Assembly: GCF_965638725.1 (NCBI RefSeq)
Contig: NC_134971.1
Span: 315,001 to 379,000 of the forward strand
Direction of reading: 5' to 3'
DNA length: 64,000 nucleotides
From: Aptenodytes patagonicus
Taxonomy: Eukaryota > Chordata > Aves > Sphenisciformes > Spheniscidae
The translations under genes and the position numbers were made by a program. How positions within the stretch are numbered: position 1 is the stretch's first letter; every line of letters begins with the position of its first letter. Positions 1-14,000 of this stretch are shown piece by piece. The notes below the pieces were generated by a model. That model was not told where the DNA came from. It saw only the letters and a program-made list of their open reading frames with translations, and did not search any database.

Positions 1-1000
1 GCATATTTTAGGAGGGAAACTGTGCGCGTACTTCAGACAATCCAAATACGTGCTCGTCTTCCCAGACTAGGCATCTAGCAGCAGAGGGGAGTTTGGTACC
101 TGCTATCTAAGAGTTCTGAGTACCGGCAAAGGCCTATAGGGCTCTTCAGCATCTCCCTCCCTTGCTGTAACACAAGTCAACTGCACCAGAAGAAACACTT
201 GGTGCAGAAGGAAGGGATATGCAGAGCCAAGAGAGACGTTCCTCCCTCCATTCAGCTTAGGTGGCCCATGTGAAAGCTCTTCTAATTTCTATGTATCCCC
301 TGGAAGGCTGGCCATACTAGAAAAAGAATTGTCCTTAGGGCGCGAACACCACAGGCTCACGGGGGACAGAAGAATCGTTTGTCCCCTTGAGCAACCTGAC
401 TGAGAAGGGGATGGCTCCATGCCCCACTGGACCTTCACGGTCCTCAAGTCCACTGATGTCCACATACAGAACTTAACCCCCTTTTCCCCAAATATTGTTC
501 ACTCTTCACAACCAAGCCTTTTCTAGAGTGCTAGCATCACCTTCCCAGGACAGCTGGTCTGAAGATGTTGAGAAGGCACCTATCTATACCTGGAAACGCA
601 TTTAACACATCTTAAGCCCACATCCAGCTCTTTATACAGCACCAGAATCTTTCCAGCCACGTTTCAGTAATGGTTTGCAGCTCTCAGCAGATACAGACAT
701 AGCCAGGAAAGTCAACGCTGCCTAAAGCCCTTTAACATTATCGGGCAGCCTTTCTTATTTCGAGTTAAAAGAAAGCAAAGGCCCTGCTTCACATCAGATG
801 TAGGATTCCAGATTAAGAGGAGACGCAGGTGCTCTCAAATACGCTATTCCTTACGTCTAATACAGTTCACCTGCAAAGTAAGCACCGCAGAAGTTTCCAA
901 ACTGATTTTAAATACCTTGCATTTTAGTATCTTGGGACAGAGTTTAGCAAGGACAGTTTTACAGGTATTGTTTTAATTTCTCTTGGATTAAGGTAATGAT

Positions 1001-1028
1001 ATTATTTATTTATTTATTTATTTATTTT
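1001..1028. repeat. (TTTA)n microsatellite
   Basis: About six to seven near-perfect tandem copies of a TATT/TTTA tetranucleotide, inside KMT2A intron 9. No function is implied. Confidence 0.85.
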
Positions 1029-1760
1029 TCTAACAACGTGGTGCTGTAACTAAGTCATCAACAGCAGAACACAATGCTTTACCTCCACATGTCCACTGCT
1101 GGCACAGAGAAAACAGACCACCCTGGGAGTAATAGGTACCGAGGTGACGATGCCTAACCCACCCATCTCCCAAACATTCTCCACTTCACAGTCCTCCTGA
1201 AAGTACAAAAGGATACGTCACCATGCAGAATAAGGCAATACAACATCAGTATAAAGTGCTCACATTGATTGCTGCTTTATACATTCTGTGCCTGTGATTA
1301 AGTGGTCTCAAACCGAAATCATTTCAACTTCTACCTTGGTCTACTTTATAGTGTATATTGGAATAGTCACATCTCAGCGCTGTTCTTGCCAAGAGAGTTC
1401 AATAATACGCTAGCCTTCCTTCTACGGAAAGCAAGCCTAAGGAACAAGACAAAGTTTTTCACGATTGCACAATTATTACTAAAAGTGAAATTTCAGAAGA
1501 ATTATACTTTATTAAAACTCCATATTTGTATAAAACACTTATGAGATCTCGCTATAATCTCCAGTATCAACACTTATAGATGGACTGAAAAATTATTAGG
1601 AAAATATTAATTTTTATTATTTCAACACTGTTGTTCAAAAAAGTACATGATTTATCAGTTTAAAACCCCAGATATACCCAAAATGTTGTCAATTACAAGT
1701 TACTAACATTTTCCCCAAATCTTGTTGGCTCAAGTTGTGGTAAGGTTTTATAGTTCCATC

Positions 1761-1857
1761 TTAATGGAATAATTCTTCATAAACCTCAATTTCTTGCTCA
1801 TCCTCACACATTGACAGTTAAGGTTTTAAAGCTTTAAGTGTCTCTTCATCCAGTACT
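1761..1857 (-). pseudogene. Unidentified coding-like fragment in KMT2A intron 9
   Basis: On the minus strand a pyrimidine tract and an AG (ending at 1858) precede a reading frame VLDEETLKALKP, one TAA, then LSMCEDEQEIEVYEELFH and a second TAA at 1761. The composition is protein-like, acidic and charged, but the frame is interrupted once. Its phase does not join exon 9: read directly after exon 9 it gives a stop after three codons. An AATAAA lies further downstream (minus strand, 1508-1513). It could be an old retrocopy fragment, a poison or terminal exon, or chance. I do not recognise the protein. Confidence 0.2.
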
Positions 1858-2056
1858 CTAATTGCAAGAAAAAAAAGGCATAACAAACTTCTAAAAATCA
1901 ACCGAGTGACTCGTCACGAAGGCTCCTACTTGCAGTTCTCTCTGAACAGTACCAGACACACAAACTTAGAAGTCACTGCCAGCACTCTTGAGGGACTCTA
2001 GTTCCAGTGTTTAGAGCCAGGTAACATTCAAATACTTAAAACATTTTGTCCTCTAC

Positions 2057-5000
2057 CTTGAAATCCACTCGGATTCTGTGGACTCCATCTGTAGGTGGCT
2101 TTTGCTTGGAACTGCTTCCATTAGTCAGAGTGCTGAGCAAATTCAGCGTGCTGCTTTCTGGCTTGCTTATAGGAGGGGGCTTTTCCTAGTCAAGTAAAGG
2201 AGCCTGCATTAATCCCAACCCCGAACGTTAAAACTTAACCAGTAATTACATTAAACGCCGTAGGTAATGCACAGACAAAACCCCCAAACCATCACAGAAT
2301 TAACGAGTGTGTAAAAGCTGCAAGAAAGTAACTATTCTGCAAACCATTTCTTAAGAGCATTCCACACACAATTACATTTCTAATTCAATTTGCTGCATTT
2401 TCCTCTAACATCATGTTGTTCTCTCTCATCAGAGCGCTGGTTTTTATTTTGCTGCAGTGGGGCAACTCTGGGTGCAATTAGTCCCTATGCACTTCTCTCT
2501 CATATTTAAATAAGACAATTCTTTTTCTGTTTTTTTTTTTCCATAATGGAGTTGTTTCTGAGACGAAGGTAGTTCCATTTTTTATGGAAAAGCTAGCCTC
2601 CACCCCACAACGTACAAGTCTTGGAGAACGATTCAACATCTAAACCGAATCTTAGGCATATGCCAGGTACTTTGGTATCCACATACTGCCACAAGGAAAA
2701 GTACAAAAAAAAAACAAACACCTCTGCAAAAGGGTTAAGTAATACAGTTCTACTTTCTAGACAGACAGAAGTTCCAGGTCCTTGAAATTTACTGACTGTG
2801 TACAAAAAACAGTATTCACCTTTTCTTTTGGTTTCTGTTTCACAGGGAAAGTTGGACGGGGAGCAATTTTTTTCTGTTTGCTTTGTTCTGTGCCTAGGAA
2901 GGGGGGAAAAATTATGAGTATTTCAAGTAACTAACAGCCACCTGTAGAGAAGAAAAGGGAAAAAAAATCAGCTGGGTAACGTGCGATGAATTTTAGACTA
3001 GAATTTTTCCACCCTCTCCTGTGACTGCACCTCACCAACTATGACTCGAGCAGTCTCCTCGAGGCATGACCAGGAGAGTTTGCTCTGCTAAAAATCTGAA
3101 GCATTCTGGGTGCAAAGCCACAGAAGTCCTGGAGCTGCCTTGTTGGTCACTGTTCACACTCTTCTGTACTACGTGCAACAGCGGACTGTGTTTTTGTAGT
3201 AAAACGATTACATTCTTCTCGTTTCACATTCAGACTTAACAGTATTGAAAATATACTTCAAGACTGCCAAGACTACATGACTAAAAAATCACAGTAAGGA
3301 TGGCCATCTTTCTCCCTGCCCCAACATACACTGTAGTTCAATAAAAAGGAAGCCAGTTCTAAGAAAAAATTCCAAAATAATCTGCTGTAATTTCACCAGA
3401 TCATAAAGCATTTATCAGTTTTAAAATCCAACAACTTTTAGCGGTACTGTTACTTAACGTGACTCAAACAGACTGAGGATAAACAGTCCCATTTACCTAT
3501 TTCTGGCTGGGGAGTCTGCTTTTTCTTAGGCTCAGAAGCGGTAAGTTTAGGTGCTTCTTTTTTCAAAGGTCCTGAGCTCGGTGGCTGAGAAGGAGGGAGC
3601 TGTACTGGCTGGGACACCTGCTTGCCAGTCTTTCTGGTACCAGATGCAGGGACCTGTTTGGGCTCCGACACTGGAACGGAGGAATTCCCATCCTCATGCT
3701 TTTCCTCAACGGGCTTACGGGCAGGTTCACTGCTCTTCTTTACCGCATTGTCTTCTCTCGATACGATAGTCTGAGGAGTTTGTTTCTGTCCAGAGTCCAA
3801 CTGGTTCTTTCCAGAATGGCTTTCTTTCTTTTCGTTTGTCTTCGATTTCTTCTCTTTCTTTTTTGCAGCTAGGAAGAAGAAGCATCAATAAAGCAACACA
3901 GACAAAACGGTGTGACTTCAAATGATTTGCTGCTTTTTTAAAATAAGGAAACAGACACTTTGATGTCCGAATTTTGTCATTCTGTCGTACAAAAGAAAAA
4001 ATCGGTACTCAAAAAAATAAAGCATTTTGTTGGTAAAATTAACGCGCTTGGCTTATGTTGCAATCTGCGTTCTAATACCTCGGGCCTCTATTCTGACAGA
4101 GCAGTAAGCAAAACCCTTCTGTAGTAAAGCAGATTCAGAGCTTAACTGCGCAAAGGAGAAAGCAGACTTTGTATGGCGAAGTTCAGGGAGTTCAAGGCAG
4201 CCGCCTGACCGCTGTCACACTAACACGCAGACCTCCAGAGGTCTGCTACTAAGAATGCGGGGATTTAACAGAACACGTGTGACGGCTCACTTAAGCCTTA
4301 TGTCAGAGACAAGGAGGCTCCAAGAGGCCCTGTGGCACTCAGGAGCAGGCAAACCTCTGAGAAATGCTTCACCTGAAGGGCAGAGGGGAGACTGACCAGC
4401 CATCAGCAGCAGCTCCCTACAAAAGGAAGGAAAAACTACAAGTCTAGTGCCAAAAGAGACAGCCACTGTCACAGAGTACAGATGCTGCCTGTACTCACAT
4501 CGCTCCTGCAACTTTTACCTGACATCACCAGAACAGGCAGGCTCCCTGTTAACATTTGGTTGCAGACTAACCTTTTGTAAGCTCAGTGTAGCCACAACGA
4601 CAGCACAAAGAGCAAAATTTAAGAGATGAAGATTTCTCTTTTGCGCTATACTCGAGCCAAGTCTTTTAGCCTACCTTTAGCTTGCTTCTGGAGATAGGCT
4701 TTTGAAGGCATCCACTGTAGATTCTGACATTTCCTCATTCTACAAAGAAAGAGCATGTCGTGAACTCAGAAGAAAAATGCAGACATTAAGAGAGCAGTTT
4801 GTAAATAGTCAACATGAAAAATTGAGAAAAAAAAAACATTATCAATACCCCCAGTACCTTTTTCCAAGCATCTCCTCCCCCCTTCAGAGATATCCAAAAG
4901 AAACTTATTTTCCTCTGTATTTTCCTTTTGGTTTTCCACACTCTCAACACGATTTTGAGGTTAATAAAACGGCTTAAGTAACACCACCACTTCACTGGTA

Positions 5001-8000
5001 AATCCCCCATCAGTTCAATTTCATAGATTTGAGAAGTATCAGAATACTTCCAAGAGCTCTAAGAAACCACACCAAACTCCCTCAACTGTAGGTTTTATGT
5101 AATCCAAACTGAGGCCATTTCAGACAAAAACAGTTACTCTTGGAGTGGAATCGGATTAGGTGACCAAGCCTTTTTGTAAGCGTTCAACTTTATTTCCTAT
5201 TTTTCTTACGTTTAGCGTATGATGTCTTCTGTACGTTGGGCTAGGCTTTGTTTCTGCCTTCATTCTTGTAGCAGGGCTACAAAGAGTTTTGAAACCTAGC
5301 CTGAGGCCCGGGCAAAGCTGCTAAGAGTGAGACTACTTACAGATTGTAGGCTGCAGAGTGTTTTCACACAGATGAGCACTACACAGCAATTCTCACAGCC
5401 ACGCTTTATAAATAGCTTTCATACCACAACAATCTTTGTTGGTGCCCCTTCAGTTGCTGCCTTTTCATACAGACTATCTAGTCTGGTAAAATCAATTTAA
5501 TGCAGCAATTTAAAAAAGCAAAAGGTTCAGGCTAAGTGATATGTATAAAAAATGACAGGAAAAATCAAGGAAGAGTGGTATTTCTTAATGACATCCAGAG
5601 ACATCTTTGTTATATGAAGTGTATATACACCAGATAAACATCATCTTGAAAACACAAGTTCTTCATAAATGCAATTTGGGAGAATAAGAGATAAATACTT
5701 ATGTATACATTGCCTTCCTTGCAAAAACCCCTACTGCCTAATGAAAGCCACTGGTCTCGTACCAAATGCTTTTCAATGCTATGCCAGTTTCATCAAACTG
5801 GGGAGATTAAACCAGAAGTGAACTTCAGAAAAAGAGCTTGTAACAAGCACACCTTGAATCAGGATCTTGACTCTTAAATTAAACTGTTTACAGTCCCCTG
5901 CTGTGATCCAGCCTCAGCCCAGGCCAAATTCACTCAAAGCCTGTGCTACAGGGTACATCTGCTGTTCCCGGTCCCGGAGCGTGGGCGTGCTTATCCCACT
6001 GATAAGTGCGTAGGGATTAGACAATTTCTCAGACACATACTTACTTGCAGCACTGCTTCTTTATATTGCGCCCACCAAACTTGGGTTTGTCTAGACAGTT
6101 AGTACAGACACCACAGTCCTCTGGAACCTGACAGCCCGAACACTGCCCACAGCGCCTTGAGCGTCGGCCCTTCTTCACCGGAGGTTCTTGCTGTGCCTTG
6201 TTCCTGGTAACTGGCTTAATTGGCTTGATAGGTGGAGCAAGAGGTTCAGCCTCTTCTGAGCCAGCTATTGATGACTTATCTATCAAAAAAAATTTCTAAT
6301 GTGAACTGACTGATGTCAAAGAACATTTCAGGAGCGTCTAACTTGCTAATGAAATTTATTCCATTAAGCCTAAGTTGATCTGCAGAGCCACACAAGGGGT
6401 GCGTGTGAGTGTGTGCGTATACACATATATGTATGCGTACATATGTATATGTACACACACCCCTCAGCAGACCAAAAGTGTAGTGCGGGACACATGTTTA
6501 TAACAATTACCAATGGTTAAAAGGATTAACCCTGTTTGAGTGGCACTGTAACGGAGAGCCCAGAGCTGTTTAACATACTTTCCCTTGTTAATCACTTGAA
6601 GTCCTCATTTTAAGCAGTCAACAAAAGCTGACTTTGTATGAATCCACAGATGAAAACCAAAAATCTTAACTCACCATCATTCCCCATGGAAGACAGTATC
6701 TTCTCCCGTTCTTCCCACGGTAAGGCACTCAGAGTGGGCATGTCATCAGGAAACACTGCTCGCTTGCGGCCCAGTGCAACAGCTGCTCTCCTGCAAACAT
6801 GTTTTATTCGTGGTCCTCGGACTGACGTTTCTGATGAATCGCTCTCTTGTCCCTAGATTTCAGAACATGAGAACAGACAGTATTCCTAAGAAAGATACCA
6901 AAATGAGGCTGGGAAACAGCTAATGGAAACTTCTAAACAACCTAAAAAGAGTTAAACTATACCTTAGCTTGCACTTTCTAAGAATCGGAATTAAAAAAAA
7001 AAAAAAATCAAAGACTCTCGGCCTTTGAAGCCTCGGTTATCCAAGAGAGGATAAACTCAAAAGAACAAGAGGCGTTATTCATTTGGAATTACAGGGTAAG
7101 TTTCTACCTGCTACTGAGAAGCAAACTTGCTCATGAAGCCATATTATCAAGGCATTGATATAATAAAAATCAGAGTCGACTGCAGTTAGACTAACATTCG
7201 GTGCTAACTGATCCAGCAGAAGCCAGAAGTAAATCAAGCTGTTTGACAGCTTTGTAGCTGCTGGCCTTTAAGATGAGGGGCTTGTGTTTTCTGAGGTGCT
7301 AAAAGAAATGTAGCATTTTAGTGCAATTTTCCATGTTTTCATCATAGGATTCTGAAATATCTCCTACTAAAAGAACTCCCCCAAACAGGTAATTGTGAGG
7401 GCCTGGGCTTCTTCTATAGCAGGCCAGACATACAGAAGCATGCACTTCATTCCAGAGACAAAAGCTTGAGAGTTTTCAATTTAAAATATACGCTAGTGAT
7501 TTTCAACACTAGTGCCATTAAGGAAAGTAGAAGTTTAAATAAAAAGGAAGTATTCTCTGAAAGTGTATTTCACGTACCTTTCTGGTAGCTAAAGAGGACT
7601 GCAGAAAAGGGTAGGTTTGGAGCGGGGGAACGGGGAGAGGGAAGAGAGGAAAGTGGTAGGAAACAGTCCCCCAATCAGATGCAAAATCCCAATGGATTTT
7701 ACTCCCGCCTGTAAGGGGCAGATCATCGCCGTGTAAAGTTTAAAAAAAGAGAGAGACCAAGACCAACTTTATCTTTCAGAAGCCAGCTTTATGCTCGAGA
7801 AGGGCCCTCAAGAAACATCGAGGCCAAGAAAGACTACTGCAGCTTGCTGGAACCGTGCTTTTAAGAGTGAGTACTACTACTCTAGATGATCACTTTGCTT
7901 AGATTTATTCAGAGTAACCTAATAAGCAGCTACGATGTACTGATCTCTAAAAACGCATGCAGCTTCCCCCCTGAGCTGACTACACAGCAGCTCCCTCTCC

Positions 8001-11000
8001 CCCTCAGCTTCTGCCCAGGGCTTCTCGTTTTCGGATCGTTTGCCATCTGTTGCACTAACAGCTGCTTAGCTCGGTACGTTAATTCTTCATGCTTAGGATA
8101 CGAAAGCTACTTGTGACTTTCAGCACAAGTTCAAAATAAGATGCCTCTAGCAAAAAAAAGAAAAACCACCACAAAAACTTGGAAGAAGGAGTACCTGTGC
8201 TTTTGGCTGATCTGCTTGTTTGAGGGACTTGCTCTTCTCAATCTTGTACAGCTGGGCTTTTGCCTTTTTCAGAAGACTGGCCACCCTCTTATCAGTCATT
8301 GGCAGTTTGTCTGCTTGAGCCAACATAGAGCTGATGGAGGAAGTGGAATGTTTAACAGTGCTTGACGAAGGAGCGGAAAGACGCAGGGCTTTTTCCTTCT
8401 CCAAAGACGGCACAGCGGGGCTGAGGTCCAGATCTGATTTATCTAACCCCCCTCTACCTTTCTTGGACGTTTTGGTTTTGATGGCTGCCGTATCTACCAG
8501 AGCAGCAGTGGAAACGTCTGCCGTGGGATCTATTGCTGTAGACTTCTTCCGGCCGGCAGTTTTTTTGGCAGATGACGATGCTGCAACGTCTTCACTGACA
8601 ACTTTTTCTTTGGGCATTTTACCTACAGGAAACAAAGCAGAGCTACTCTGAATTTCTGACCCTTTTCTCCTTTTCTCTTTCCTTGACTCCCGTTTGTTCT
8701 CCTTTTCTCTCTCTCTGTCTTTCTCTCTGCTCTTGTCCTTCTCCAGGCTTTTGTCAGCGTCTTTATCTTTGGAGAGTTCCTCTGCTGCCCTGTCCTTGTT
8801 TCTGCCTCTCTCTGTCTGGGGACTCGACGTGAACCAGGGAAAGAGAGGAGTAGGGCTACTAGATGAAAAAGGCTCTGCCGGAGTGCTAGTCTGCTTCCTC
8901 GGTCTCTGGCTTCTTTCTGTTGATTCCCCAGACTGCGTTAGGGAATGGGAAGGAAAAGTAAAAGTTGAATTTAAGGCACTAGTGGCAAGAGAACTAACAG
9001 AAATGCTAGTTAATGAGGAAGAGACAGAAGACTGTGGGGCGAGAGTTGTCAGGTCAGAGGTACTAAGTCTCCCGCTTCTCGTCCTCATGGAGTGTGAAGG
9101 AGATCTGGGTTCCGATCGGATGGGGCTAAACACTCTCCTCTTCCGCTTCCGAGAAGAGACACCTGTTGCAGAGGTCCCTGTAGTGGTTCGACCAACTGAT
9201 GAGGGCAGAGTTACAGATTCAAAGATCCTGGAGTGGGCCTCGCTCGGCGTGAATCTGGGCGCTCTCAGGAGAGGACTTCTCTTGTGCATATCAAACCTCG
9301 TTCCAGAGTGAAGAGAAAACAGACGTGCTGGAGCTGTAGCACCTGGCGTTGAGAAGCCGGATGCAAAGCCAACGTCCTCCGGTGTCAGCGGTGGGGGTCT
9401 GAAGTTATCGAATATCGGTTTGCGAATAAGTCCCTCTTTGGCATATTTTGCTGATGAGAAGTACTGTGGTTCTGACCTGGAATGCTTCAGGGAGGTCCAC
9501 CTAAACGTCGGCTCTCGCAAAATCGACTTCCGTTTCTCTTGCATCGGCGCAGCAGAAGCAGGAAGAAAGGGTGAGGCTAACGGTATGGTAGGAGGCATAA
9601 GCCAAGGGGTATGGTCCGAGATGCTGGAAGCAGGCTGCAGCGGTGGGGGGGGAGTGAGCAAAGGGGGAGGAGGAGAGGAGGAGGACTGCTGCTGTGGCAC
9701 GCTTGGTAAGGCTGACAGCTTTTTAGCAGTCCTTTGGCCAAAGCTTCTTTCTGTTATCGAAAATCTTCTGTTTCTCCTATCGCCATTATCGTTTTCAGGG
9801 GACTGAGAAACAGGCAGCGGTGCATGAACTTCTGGAGTATTGCTTCGCTCTTCAGAAAGCGTCTGCATCTCCTCAGAAGCCTGGGAGTCCGTAGACGTAT
9901 CCACGCTGGGGCTACTGGACCGCGAGGAGTCCGAAGACATCTGAGACGAATGCTGAGAAGCAGCGCTGGACTTTTCACTGGAGCCACAAGACGTAGCGCT
10001 GAACCTGCTGTTTGGTGTGGATTCTAGTCTGGATATTTTAATAGGAGGATCATAGTCTTCATCCTCAATGAACCGTTTGGGTGTTTTAATAATCCGTGAA
10101 GAGATAGCACTCACAACTGGCATGATGAACTGTCGGATATTTTTAAGCTGGGTTCTCCCCTTCCTGCCCTGCAGTTTGGCTGCTTCTTTCTCGATCTTTT
10201 TTTGCGCCCCCTTTTTAGCCTTCTGCAAGAGTTGCTTAGCAATTGCAGCATCCGTACGTTTGGTGGAAGGTATAATCCTAACAGGCTTAATCCTGCGTGG
10301 ACTCTGTCTGACAGCAGCCTTTTCTTCTTTCGTAAGAGGTGGCGTGCCATCCTTTTCTTTGCGTATCCTTTGGGGTTTCTCCAGCTGCGAGTTTATGACT
10401 AAGGTTGAGGAAGTCTTTAAACGTTCAGAGGACGGCGGCCTACCTCTCCTGCGCACGATCTGAACGCTCTTCCTCCCAATCTGAAGTTTTGCCCCAGGCT
10501 TAAATTTAGATTTCAGTGGGGAGAGCTTACTAGTTCTTAATTTCTTGATTTTAGTTGCTTGCTGAAACGTAGTGGATGGTGACCTTTTGATTTTTTTCAG
10601 ACTCTCTTTTTCTTCTTTACTGCCCTTCTGAATGTCCGATGCATCCTTTACTTGTGACAATTTGAACTTCATGCTCGTAAGCGCCGGAGGTCTTCCTCGT
10701 CTTTTTTCCCCGCTCTTCAGCTCCTTCTTCTTTACTTTCTCCATGGATGTGGTTTCAGACTTGCTCGAAGGGGAACACACTGATGAAGAGTCTGACAGTA
10801 CAGCTGAACTTCGGTCAGAGCTGCTCCGGGGCCTCCCGCGAGGCTTCCGTGGACTAGACTTAACTGAGAGGGAAGTAGAGAATGCAGAGCACACGTTAAA
10901 CTTCTCCAAGTGTCGGATCAGCATTACCCAGATCATGCAAGTATTTGCTCAGTATCAGTCACACTGCCCGTACAAGTCGCCAAGACGTTTCAGTTAATCA

Positions 11001-14000
11001 ACAAATAAAAATACAGTTTTATCAATACATGTGAAGAGTACCTTCCCAACAAACCTCTTCCCCCATATAAAATATGAAGTAGATAATTTTTTTTAAAACA
11101 CAAGCTTGCCTTCTCACAACAACTATATATGCAATGGCACAAAACCACTATCAACCTAATGTCGAGAGGGAACAATAATTCTTAAGGGCACGTGCCACCT
11201 TTCAAACAATTAAAAAAATTTTTTGTTTGTTTTTTTAAGCAGATCACAGCTAGCTGAAAGGGAAAATAAAAAATCCTTCTTCTCTAGTACCATCCATCTG
11301 CACTGCTGAGGGATAGGTCAGTAAGGCAAGAATGACATACAGGGAGAGGTTGATACAAGGTCATTTACTAAAAAAACTCTTTTTAGCTTCGAAACACAGC
11401 TAGCACTTGGCATTGCACTTGGAATCATCAAGCAGATGCGCAAGACTTGATTACTCACCTCTACCAATGCATTTCAACGCATGCCCACCAAACCCAGCTA
11501 TTCCAGTTCTGGGTCTTCACATAGCTCTGACAATGTACTTCATTCTTCATTCGAAACACCCTATTAGCAAGGCTCTCCACAGCAGAATCTGCTGTCAAGG
11601 CCAAGCTGAGTAGATCATTGTGGTGAATGAGCAGAGTGCTGTGGCGAGAGCATTTATTGACAACAATCTAAATCAAAGCTGAACTCATTCCCTGGCAGTC
11701 CCATCATGATTTGATCCTACATCTTGAAAGTTGAAAATGCAACAGACTTAGCTACAGCTTATCCTCAAGTGTTCTACATTTGTTTTGTTTCCAAAAAAGT
11801 GAAGGTTCCAGTTACAGGTGATAATGAGTCTGTTGAAAGACACTGAAATATTCAAACCAGTTTTAGATCCTTACTATTAACAATTGCCTCTCCAAAACCC
11901 TAACATGAGGTTTCAAATACTGGTTTCATCAGTATAACTCTTTTACTCAAAGTCTCCCTGCTCCGTAACGGATCAGATGTAAAAAGTCCAAAACTAACCG
12001 AGGCGAATCCAAAGACTGGGGTGGCTGTTATGATGGATGAGATTTGATGGAACAAACAGGAGAGGCATGGCAAAACCATCACAAAGGAGAATACAAAGTC
12101 AACATCCAATCCTGCGACTCAAACATACCTGTGGGGGACCTGGTGGGACTTCGTACTTTGACTTCTTCATCTGAACCAAAACCTAAAAACTGTTCATCCT
12201 GCAATGAGAAAGCGGATAGAAATTTGAAGACGTGGACATTAACATTAAAACAAACTTCACTATGATCAAAGCACGAAAGAATTCTAGAGGCTTTTCCCTC
12301 CCCAAGTAACATACTGGCATTTGTTCTTCTAGCAAACAATTGCTAAAAAGGAAATGCAACTTTTATATATACACATATAAAGCAGCTATAGTTCACAGCT
12401 ATGGAATGATCAAAAAGAGTTATGGGGAAACAAAGGACAAGTATACATGGAAACAAACCTTTAATGCATAAAACTTGCTGCTCGTATCAAACCACAAATG
12501 TCTACTCTTATAATTATTCATACTACCCTAAAGACATACTCCAGCAGAAGAAGTGTTTCTGTGTTTATTTTTCTAGTACAAATGTAGATTAACTTCCTCC
12601 AGACTCATTTAAAAGCCTCTCTGGATGAGCAGAAGCATCTGAGGTCTATAATTCTGCCTGAGCATCCCGGAGCTTGAACAAGACCTCAGGGCTTGCTCCG
12701 GTCCCTTTCTGACAGCTTCCCTGAGGGAGGGCTTGCCACCCGCTCCCGCAAGACCCAACAGCAATGCTTACGGCCTCTGGAAAATGCATGATTTCAGGTC
12801 GGCATGCCTTCAGATGAATCCCGCCCTATCAGCTCCGTCACGCAACAACCTCCAAGCCTGGCTAAGGAACAAGTCAAAGTAGACTAAAGCTACTGATGGG
12901 AAGACAGAGTCATCCCTACAACGCAGGCGGCATTCATACACCCCAAGAGCCGCAGCCTGTCATAGCACTAAATATCTAGAAACACTGCAAACCAGTGAGG
13001 TGGCAGAACAAGCTTTCTCTCAGAGGCACCAAAGGTTGTTTCCTCTCCTACGGTTCCCAGCAAAGTCACCACCAAAAAAGCGTTTCTTGCTAAGGGACCA
13101 CAACCGTTGCTAATTGTTACATTTCAAAGAATAACGAAATTAATAGCCATGTAGGTAACATTACAGAACGTCAAGGACAATTTTCTTAAAAATTGACTCG
13201 ATTACAGTAAAGTGGGTTTTGTTGTTGGTTTGGGTTGTTTTTGTGTTTTTTTACATTCACGTCAGACTTTGTCTTTAGGAGAGATGAAAACCTGACTTCC
13301 ACTGTAAAGCTCCTCCCTCTGACAGAGACATGATGTTAAAGGCACTCTGTTCACATTAAGACAGGCTTTTCAGGGAGTATGCAAAAATGTCAATCCTATT
13401 CGTCTGCCACCAGAATTTGTGACACGTTTTCGTTTTTTACATTTTTCCAGCTTTCCTAGTCCAGTTTCACCTCAAGTATTTACGTTCGCCAGTCTTAAGT
13501 TTCCTCTGAACTTTGAAAACAGAGATGTCACTTGCTGCTTGCTTCTTTAAACTGCTGTGCAATGTGGCCGTGCGCTAGAAAGTAACTGTGCTGTTTCTGT
13601 ACCAATTTGAGTCTGCAAAGAGCTTTGAGAAGAGCAAGTGCTACAAGAACAGTATCCTGAAAGTAAAAAGGTGCAACACTGTCAATAGGAGAAGGTGTGC
13701 TGTGCAAAGAAATAACACCATTTCCTGATGTAGCTTAGGCTTGATGAAAGACTTTGTCAAAACGGTGCCTTTATTCTGCCTTGTGCTTTGTACATTAAAT
13801 TTCTACTTCATCTACTTACAGGACAGACCACAAAGAAAGTCTCAGCTACTGAAACCACAGTTTAGTTTTAAAGAAATTAAACCACATGCACTGAGACCCA
13901 TACCCATGTCTACAGGAAAGTCATGATGTGATAAAAAGCAGCAAGGCTTAAGACAAACTCTTTCTAAAAATTTTCTGCTTGGTTTCCATTTGATGAGCCT

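Larger units (their letters stand above)
1..2056 (-). other. KMT2A: KMT2A intron 9 (partial), truncated by window edge
   Basis: This stretch lies 3' of KMT2A exon 9 on the minus strand. I found no sequence resembling the next known coding exon, which begins the PHD-finger region, so the intron runs off the left edge. It is AT-rich. It holds a TATT microsatellite near 1.0 kb and one unexplained exon-like patch at 1761-1857, listed separately. Confidence 0.7.
2186..8194 (-). other. KMT2A: KMT2A introns 3-8
   Basis: Between the small exons the introns are ordinary unique sequence with short homopolymers. Apart from the 6.4-kb microsatellite I see no transposon, RNA gene or additional coding exon. 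The 1.3-kb intron 3 (6853-8194) and the 1.3-kb intron 5 (4740-6044) hold nothing I can name. Confidence 0.6.

Noticed and set aside
8694-10997. Multiple plus-strand open frames of 100-200 codons opposite KMT2A exon 3
   Set aside because: They are antisense shadows of a long Ser/Pro/Lys-rich exon.
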